A program made the translations under genes and the position numbers. DNA of 64,000 bases, taken from assembly GCA_022495005.1 (NCBI GenBank), contig JAGYXB010000157.1, positions 124,001 through 188,000 on the forward strand. The letters run 5' to 3'. Each line of letters opens with the position of its first letter. Position 1 is the stretch's first letter. Shown one piece after another: positions 56,981 through 64,000 of the stretch. The DNA comes from Rhyacophila brunnea (lineage: Eukaryota > Arthropoda > Insecta > Trichoptera > Rhyacophilidae). Below the pieces are notes generated by a model, which saw only the letters and a list, made by a program, of their open reading frames with translations, was not told where the DNA came from and did not search any database.

Positions 56981-58124
56981 GGAAAAGCCTCTGACATTTA
57001 TATACTTCTTAGAGTAATCTTTTCTAATCAAATGAGATTTGAACACTCTACTTTCGCCTTCCAAGGGTCTGGATTATCTTTTAAGCTACCAAAGTGTCAT
57101 TGCAAACTAACGTAACCGAGAGTGTTTTATAATTCCATCAATATTTGTTTTGTATCTTAAATGCATATAAATAGAGATTGTAGTCATATCGATTTTAATT
57201 TCACATAAATTGATTTTAAGTAAAACATCAAAAAAGTTTATCGAACCCTAGTATAAAGACATTTTTTTTTACACCAGATGTCAGGATTACTTTTCTGCCG
57301 ACTAGTCTATTCATTTATTATATTAGTAGCTAAATAAATTTAATTAAATTAATAAAAATATTCAGTTTTAACTAATACGCCACTGATATTAAATACAATA
57401 TCACAATTATTCATAGTTTCAGTAACTTATTCAATAAAAATATGTACCAAGTAACTTCTTTTTGAATAACCTCCGAAAAGGTTTTTTCAGATTGTTTTCG
57501 GATTGGGTATTTCCTATTACACCCTAAATATTATCTATAAATAAATCAAACGAATAAAACCGCATTCCCATTTTCCGAATGAAATAAGTCACCGCTGAAG
57601 CATTTTCAACACTTCCGTTCGCTTTTCCGACCAGCAAAACACATCGAGAGCCAAAATTGAAAGAAAAAAGGAAGAGAAAAATAAACCACAACACGGTAAG
57701 AAATATGACCATCGTTCGCGATGTATTAACATTAATTTATTCACCCCTCGGAGGTTTTTTTTCGCACACAAAGAACTAAAAACTTAAACATCGAGACGGT
57801 GTCTATGGTCCTTGTCTTTGTGTTAAAAAAACTTGGGGTGATAATGAGATGTTTGGCGAGCTGAATTTATTCTCATTCTTTTCTCAGGGGGATATTTAAT
57901 TAAAATATTTCGACAGACATGCAAAATCAACATAGTCTTTTATAACACGACATCGCATTTTTGGTAGGAAAAATCAACATTTCAGTACCGAATTATAAAG
58001 TATTTATTGCACGTGTTTTATAAATGCATGATTATTAATGAGGCCTATCAAAAATCAATGAAAAATTTGATTATTTGACGTCGCTATCTTGGTACCCATA
58101 GTGGCACTATTTAGACACTAGGAC
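56981..58124. other. No gene; conserved-looking island at 57,470-57,860
   Basis: 57,470-57,860 is unique and less AT-rich. Overlapping minus-strand frames of 60-62 codons show no domain. Texture as at 7.3, 18.3 and 21.3 kb. Confidence 0.3.
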
Positions 58125-58538
58125 GAGTTTAGGACGATTTGGAGCCGGGACAACCGGACGCCACAAAATTTGAAATTAAATAGACGTTAAGTACGTCTAA
58201 AAAATATTTAATATTATTATTTATATTTAAATTATTATACGAGTATTATGATTTCATAGTTGGTGAGAATTAAAATATTCAGACATAAATAATGATTTAA
58301 TCGTGAATAATATGTTTAAGTTCCAACAAAAAAAGAGTTTTTTTATTTTATATAAATCCTTCGGCACGGTTATTCTCAATCTGCAATAAGAAAAACATTA
58401 TGTTAGGAGTATAATGAATTAAAACTACTAAGTAGTAGATAGAAACTGATTAAAATTCCTCGTCTACGTTCTGTATATGTGTTTACGACAGTGCGGCATC
58501 CAATTGTCCTGACGTCCAGTTGTCCCATTCTCCACTAG
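58125..58538. mobile_element. MITE family M5, copy 2
   Basis: The left end TTTGGAGCCGGGACAACCGG then ACGCCAC, and the right end GTGCGGCATCCAATTGTCC then TGACGTCCAGTTGTCCCATT, match copy 1 (42,208-42,623) in inverted orientation. The doubled GGACAACTGG block is kept at the right end. Confidence 0.75.
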
Positions 58539-59023
58539 AATAACTAGAAGATTGCCAATAGGACGGTTGTGACCTTGGCACCGATAATAATGGTAACTGA
58601 AAGTATGTACCTAAGTAATTAATTACAATTTAAAATATTACGTAACCAATAGCGTAATATGTAGAGTATTTCATTTTTTCTTGCGCCATTCTCTATTTGA
58701 GGTCACTTATTATGAGGGTACTCTTTGCTTTATCGTCAGTTGCCCGGAACAGATTTGCGGAGCTGAACTCGCACCAATCTCGGTGGGATAATCTATGTCA
58801 ATATAATATAACTTTACAGATTGCTTGGTCGTGACCGATCCTATGTTACAAGACAACGTTGCTACAAGAATAATTTACACGAAACAACCTTTCCATAGTA
58901 AAACACATGTGAGGCAAAGCTATATTGAAGAAAATAGTGCAACATTTTTGTTGGACGTGTACTTCAAAACTAGGTCTGATAGATTTAAATAAGTGAATAA
59001 TACTTTAAATAATAATTTGTCAC
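58539..59023. other. No gene seen
   Basis: Unique sequence with a GC-richer patch at 58,740-58,900; no domain. Confidence 0.3.
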
Positions 59024-59745
59024 TTAAAATTTTATTTTTTCCTCAATTATGTTAAAATTCACCCATGACGTAGTTTTTACATTCACCAATCGATCAATTT
59101 TACGCTTTTGAGATATAAAAGTTTTATGCACTACATTTTTAATGTGTGATCTAATTTTATTATCAAGGGTATCAAATTTGATTGGATGTAATCTGCTAGT
59201 CAATAAATTATGAATAATGAACACATAGACATAGAGGAAAAAATAAAATTTTCTGAACGATTGGTGAACACAGCAACTGTGAATTTTGATGAAGATGAAA
59301 CGAATTTATTGAATAAAGGTCTTAAATATTGTCCTAATCTTCAGGTAACCAATAGAAATTTAGAAAATTTGGTCATTGATGTTGACATCTCTTTAAAGTC
59401 GGACATGGTGACGCGTTACTTGTGTTCAACTATTTTAAAGAAGGAATTAAATAATATTAAAAATTATAATCATTCAGAAATTAGTGCTGTAAAGTCGATT
59501 AAGAATAAAATAACATCCTGTAATTTAGTGATTGTTTCATATTTTGTGGTTTGTTAATATTTTAAAATAATTTGTTTAATGCCCCTGATGTAGTATGAAA
59601 TATTAATGTCCAACCTCATTAATATTATTCCTGTCGCTTTGGATTTTGTTTAATAAATATTGTTTTAAAAAAAAGTATTCAGTTGAAAATGTCCCTCTGT
59701 GGCGGACGAAACAGGTCCTAATCTATTGATTAAAAGTAGAATAAG
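59024..59745 (+). mobile_element. Penelope-like element relic with inverted 5' segment
   Basis: Three parts. 59,224-59,024 on the minus strand encodes TLDNKIRSHIKNVVHKTFIS and QKRKIDRLVN. 59,210-59,557 on the plus strand encodes LLNKGLKYCPN and NYNHSEISAVKSIKNK. The tail 59,560-59,745 holds CAGTTGAAAATGTCC, a loop, GGACGAAACAGGTCCTAATC. The two coding parts share GAGGAAAAAATAAAATTTT as an inverted repeat (59,026-59,044 and 59,235-59,253). Inverted, truncated 5' pieces are a known habit of Penelope-like insertions. Confidence 0.65.
59210..59557 (+). pseudogene. Penelope-like polymerase N-terminal fragment
   Basis: 115 codons. Residues 33-43 (LLNKGLKYCPN) and about 84-100 (NYNHSEISAVKSIKNK, then LVIV) match the pre-reverse-transcriptase segment of Penelope-like proteins, where the pattern is E..LL.KGL.F.P...(L...E..A...LK.N..I.I..ADKG). 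The frame ends before the expected ADKG and the polymerase itself; the GIY-YIG endonuclease is also absent. Family assignment is from pattern memory, not a search. Confidence 0.6.
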
Positions 59746-61644
59746 TACTACAAAAAAAAATCGTTTTATTAAATTAAAAACAACAATACAATCCAGTTCC
59801 ACAATGAAATGACAGTTAACAAAATAAAAGAAATCTTGTTTGAATTAGCAGTGATGAAGATCAATTAATGATACGAATTCAAGAGGCCTCTGTTATTTAT
59901 TTTCACCAAGGCAATACGTCGTGATAAAACGGCGTGAATTTTAAATAAAAATCAAAGTGGATCTGCTTTGATTAATAATAATAATCATGATTATATTAAT
60001 TCACATGTCTTACTGATGTAATATTTATTTTAAATATTATGTAGGTACTTGTGGAATATAAATAACATGTATTTAAGTATTTTACACGCATCGATATAAC
60101 CTAAAAAATTAAGGAGGTTTTAAAAAAATAAAACTACCCCATTAAATGTATTCACCGAGCACTAAGAACTGCACGATTTTTTTTCAAGTAGGGAAAAAAA
60201 AAACAAAAAAAAATCTTTTTTCGGTCCATTATTCAGCTTAAATATTTTATACTTGAAGAATTTTACACTTTCGGTAGAGAAAACACAATATAGGGGAGCA
60301 AACGGCAGAGACGATAAAATCAGAAAATATAAATTTTTATTTCCCCCGTCACACAAAAAGCCAAATAACAGCTGAACCAAGAAAAAGTTGCCTTTTTGCG
60401 GTGACTTGGATTATTGGGAAATAGAAAATGTATCAAATTATAACTGCCGCATAGTATTTTTTGCATTTATAATAAGTATCATAATATGTATTATTGTTAC
60501 AATGGATGGCAGTTTTAAATATACTTGTTTTATTTGCAATTATTTACAAAGGAGCGAGTGGACTGTATACATAAGGTATAATTGCAACTCATTGAAAAGT
60601 GGTGCGGTGATTATAAATTAACGAATAAAAGATGATCTGTTACTACGATGAAAGTAGCTTGTAGTACTTATAATATTAATATGAAAATATTTATAGTATG
60701 CCTAGATGTGTATTAAATTTTAAACTTATTTAAATGTTGCATCTCGTGCTAGTTTGTTGGACACTAGTAGAATGGCATTACTTCTTTTAAGCGGTCTGTT
60801 TTTATTTTACATTTGAGGATAACGTCTTGTATAACATTTATCAAAATAAATACTGACTTACACTAAATACACTGATCCACCTCAAGTATATTGAGTCACT
60901 GTTAGATAAGGTAGAGCCAGAGAAGAAAAGATAGACAAGACATTAATATATTGACTCAAGCAATACTCTTACAGAGTGTCCTTTTCTCCATTGTTATCTC
61001 ATGGAAAACTGAGTATTATAACCCTTTTTAATTAAGCAAGCAAAATGTTCTATCACTTCCGACCATCTATTTTTCACATTCCAGAGTAAAACTGGTCTCC
61101 AGTATTTTTGTTTTTTTGAAAACTACCCAACATCAGTAGCTTATTTAAATACTCTAGCTAGACTATAGCATTATCTTCGTCGATAGCCGTTCATTTATTT
61201 AGATTCTCCTAATGCTTAATCGGTTTTTTCTAATTATCTTTTCAGGATAAATCTAAGAATAAAGCAAAGCCTTATTTTAACCTTACAACTGCCAGCCAAT
61301 TTTTATAAGGTGGACACTTGTAGGCCAGCTATTTTTGGAATAAAATAAATCCTTTAAAAATATGAAATAAGAACAGAATGATAAATATTTGTGAAACTTA
61401 CTAAATCAAAATTATATTCGAGTTTATCGTGAATATTATCACACTAAAATGATAAATATCGTATTTAAAATATACTCAAACAGTTTATTTAGAAGTTATG
61501 ACTCTTACTAACAAGAACGCACGAGTAAACTCGTCCTTGGCCTGACGCGACATACATGCGTTGACGAGCTATCTCGGCTCTGGCACTACATTAATATTGC
61601 CTCGGTACTTCAGTACCTACCAGAAGTTTTTATTTATAAAAAAA
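59746..61644. other. No gene seen
   Basis: AT-rich unique sequence. 60,160-60,420 contains T- and A-runs (CACGATTTTTTTTCAAG) and small opposing open frames without a domain; texture is conserved-noncoding-like. Confidence 0.3.
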
Positions 61645-61720
61645 TATAGTTGTTAGCCATTTGCACAACATAATTATTGGTCCATACTTTCCAACTGAAC
61701 ATTAATATAACAACATACTA
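61645..61720 (-). mobile_element. SINE family A, small fragment
   Basis: TAGTTGTTAGCCATTTGCAC, ATTATTGGTCCATACTTT and AACTGAACATTAATA keep the order of the minus-strand SINE body. No boxes remain. Confidence 0.45.
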
Positions 61721-63029
61721 TGAAGTATAAAGTTTGAATATATATCACTATTGGTTTCAGAAATAATTTGTGCGGCCTATCTAATATCTAATCTCTAGCA
61801 GCCATCTATTATTAACAAAATTAACATCATTACCTCAGCCACAATCAATTCACTACTGAATGAAAATATCGTCTTGCTGGTTTTACTCTTCACAGTTCAT
61901 ATAATTTTTATTTTCATTATCTTTCACTAAGCTTCATCTCATTAAATAAATTTTATCTAGTCAGTAGGTATTTCAGTTTTTAAAAATCTCAAAGGAGCCT
62001 GCAAACGAGCTACTTTTTACATCAAATTGATACGGCAATTGTGTCGCCGTCAATAGTTCCCCAAAATACGACAATTAATAGTAGTCTACGTTGCCGAAAC
62101 TTTCCATCTATTGCCTTTGCTTTCTGGCAGCATGGTTGGTCGATATATCGAATATCGAACGCAATCGAAAATACGGCAATAATTTTTAGATAAATCTATT
62201 TCATTCTCGCTCTACTCCATATTTTGCGTCTCTGTGTGACCTCACCCCTAGCAACAATGAAAACATTAGTGACAGCCGATTCAACAAAACATTGTTATAA
62301 TTTTTCGCCGTCTCGCTATTAATATTATTATGGTGGTATTACTTATCGGCAATTCACACTATGTACAATGAATAAATGAACATACCACATAGTATTGAAG
62401 CTTTTTAACGAGGTTTATTTACGTCTGGAGCTATGGACGTTGAAATCAAACTATATAATGATCCTAATATGAAAACGCCAACTATCAAAGCTACACAAAC
62501 GTCAAATTTCACTAGACGTGAAATTTTTACATTCTTTTAAATTTTTTATTAAATAAATAATTATCAATAACTAATTCCTGGTTTATATAACTTATTGCTT
62601 CACGTTTGTTTAAGTAGGCCCCGATCCAAATTCTTATTTTATTTTAGATTTGTTTATGTGATTATTTAGTTAGGACGAGATATGTTGCAGAAACTTCATT
62701 GCCGGCCGATGTTGTCACGTGTATGCACAAAATACATCAACCTAACTTTCCCGACACTGATGACGGGCCATACATTGCCCAGCAACTGAGAAATAGTTAC
62801 ACCATTTTTTTGGCAATTTTATCGACAATCTGCAATTTTTGATGCTCGTTTATGGGCCCCTTTGGATACTACTAGATAATGTAGTTTATTCAACAATAGT
62901 CTGCTTTCCAAGCTTAACCCTCTTATGTATGAATTTATTTATTATAGCACATCGCTTCATAAATACCCAACACATATAATTTATAAAGTATTGTCTTATA
63001 TGATATTTGATGTTATGTTTATGTTTAGC
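61721..63029. other. No gene; GC-richer patches
   Basis: 62,020-62,340 and 62,690-62,880 are less AT-rich unique blocks without ORFs or repeat partners here. A 98-codon minus-strand frame (62,886-63,182) overlaps the RTE relic and is chance. Confidence 0.3.
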
Positions 63030-63660
63030 ACGGCGCCTGAATAGTTGATTCAATAGCGGATGTTTTAACCGTAAATTGTTCAACCAATGTAGGTTAACAG
63101 TGCTCATATATATGTGCAAAACATGGATACAAATTAAGAGTAACGAAACGTCGCATGGAAAGGTACATGTTGGATAAAACACGAAAGGGCCACAATAGAA
63201 ACTAATGAATTAGGAGGCAGATGAGACTATGCGATATGATATGCGTCGCCAAGCATATGAAATGACAATAGACTGGACGTGTCGCTTGGATAGTAGATAC
63301 TAGATAGTAGCGCGGAATAAATTAATGCCGTCACTAAACGACCACAAGGACGTCCTCATAGCCTGCCCTTTCATCCGGGAGCTCTGAGTTTGATCCCTGG
63401 TGAGGTTACAATATATTTATGTGATTTTTTTATTTATATTACTAACTACACTACTGTTTCACTACATTACTATCATTGGTCCTTATGGCCTCTTATACTT
63501 TTAATGTATTAATTGAAATCAGCTAGATAGGTGAAAGTCATAAAGTTTGGTGGATATACGTGGTAGCAAAATAACTAAGGACCAAAAAGAGTGAAAAGAG
63601 CTATGGGTAAAAGTCTTCATCTAACTGTAGATTGACCTTGCCTGATGATGGATGATAATG
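63030..63660 (+). pseudogene. RTE-type LINE 3' relic split by an insertion
   Basis: 63,074-63,360 aligns in order with the RTE copy at 48,745-49,045 (GTTCAACCAATGT, CGCATGGAAAGGTACATGTT, AAGGGCCACAATAGAAACTA, TGCCGTCACTAAACGACCAC, AGGACGTCCTCATAGCC). The homology resumes at about 63,520 (GCTAGATAGGTGAAAGTCAT, AAAGTTTGGTGG, CGTGGTAGCAAAATAAC, TCTTCATCTAACTGTAGATT, GATGATGGATGA). Codons are heavily decayed. The intervening 155 bp is foreign. Confidence 0.75.
63364..63519 (+). mobile_element. SINE-like insertion inside the RTE relic
   Basis: Contains GGGAGCTCTGAGTTTGATCC then CTGGTGAGGTTACAATATAT, a B-box-like core followed by the tail seen at 19,388-19,433. Its boundaries are set by where the RTE homology breaks. 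No A box could be placed. Confidence 0.5.
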
Positions 63661-64000
63661 ATTACTAAGCACCCATATGTTAGTAGTAGATACAAAAGCT
63701 GCGGTGAAGTGAAATTTAAATATATGAATGAAATATTTCAATGGTAGCTTCTACTTATCCTCAAAGCATGAAGTGTTACACTATTATGGTCTACCTTTAC
63801 AGAATATAGCAATAATTTTATACTACGTAGAAAATTTTCGAGTAAATAAAAAAGTGATTATCTTTTCAGCAATTTTCATTATTAACTTTTATTTTTCAAG
63901 GTTCCTGCATTTTCTTGGGCGTGAATTTCACGCAAAATTTTCCATACTTCACACAGTGCGGGGTAATTGAAATTTACATAGGAAAGATATCCTTCTTACA

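Noticed and set aside
1..64000. CRISPR array, operon, phage or bacterial features
   Set aside because: The sequence is eukaryotic in composition and content; the tandem arrays have unit sizes and element-derived content unlike CRISPR repeats and spacers.

Overview
This is AT-rich eukaryotic nuclear DNA, most likely from an arthropod. The dense TA/TAA-rich sequence, the kinds of transposable elements and the sequence texture fit an insect; I lean towards a hemipteran (aphid-like), but this is inference and no host gene confirms it. I found no host protein-coding gene, rRNA or intact tRNA gene. The window reads as intergenic or long-intron DNA made of transposable-element relics of many ages, separated by unique AT-rich sequence.

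Layout. 0-10 kb: a pogo/Tigger-like terminal repeat at the left edge, a well-delimited internally deleted Helitron (1193-3063) with a broken Rep N-terminal reading frame, tRNA-like SINE heads and a scrap of retrotransposon Pol. 9.4-21 kb: SINE family A, a mariner transposase relic that has lost its first catalytic Asp, a TAT microsatellite, several MITE families with visible terminal inverted repeats, and the first of three loci of a fold-back element that carries tRNA-like modules. 22-26 kb: a LINE 3' end, a probable Helitron 3' end on the minus strand, a satellite seeded by an RTE 3' terminus, and next to it an alternating long/short array of MITE-like units. 26-34 kb: SINE A copies, two LINE 3' ends and a hAT transposase relic. 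34-46 kb: the large fold-back locus, another LINE 3' end, an 8-bp-TSD hAT derivative, two unassigned short ORFs, and further MITEs. 46-64 kb: several RTE/LINE 3' ends (one chimeric, one split by an insertion), more MITEs, and a Penelope-like element with an inverted 5' segment.

Nothing here acts as a pathway. The biology is transposon demography: repeated 5'-truncated LINE insertions, SINEs that presumably used LINE machinery, and non-autonomous DNA elements mobilised by transposases encoded elsewhere. The most unusual structures are the palindromic tRNA-like fold-back family (14.2, 35.7 and 43.6 kb) and the two adjacent composite arrays at 23.5-25.8 kb. All family names rest on recognised motifs and on comparisons made by eye within the window; no database search was run.
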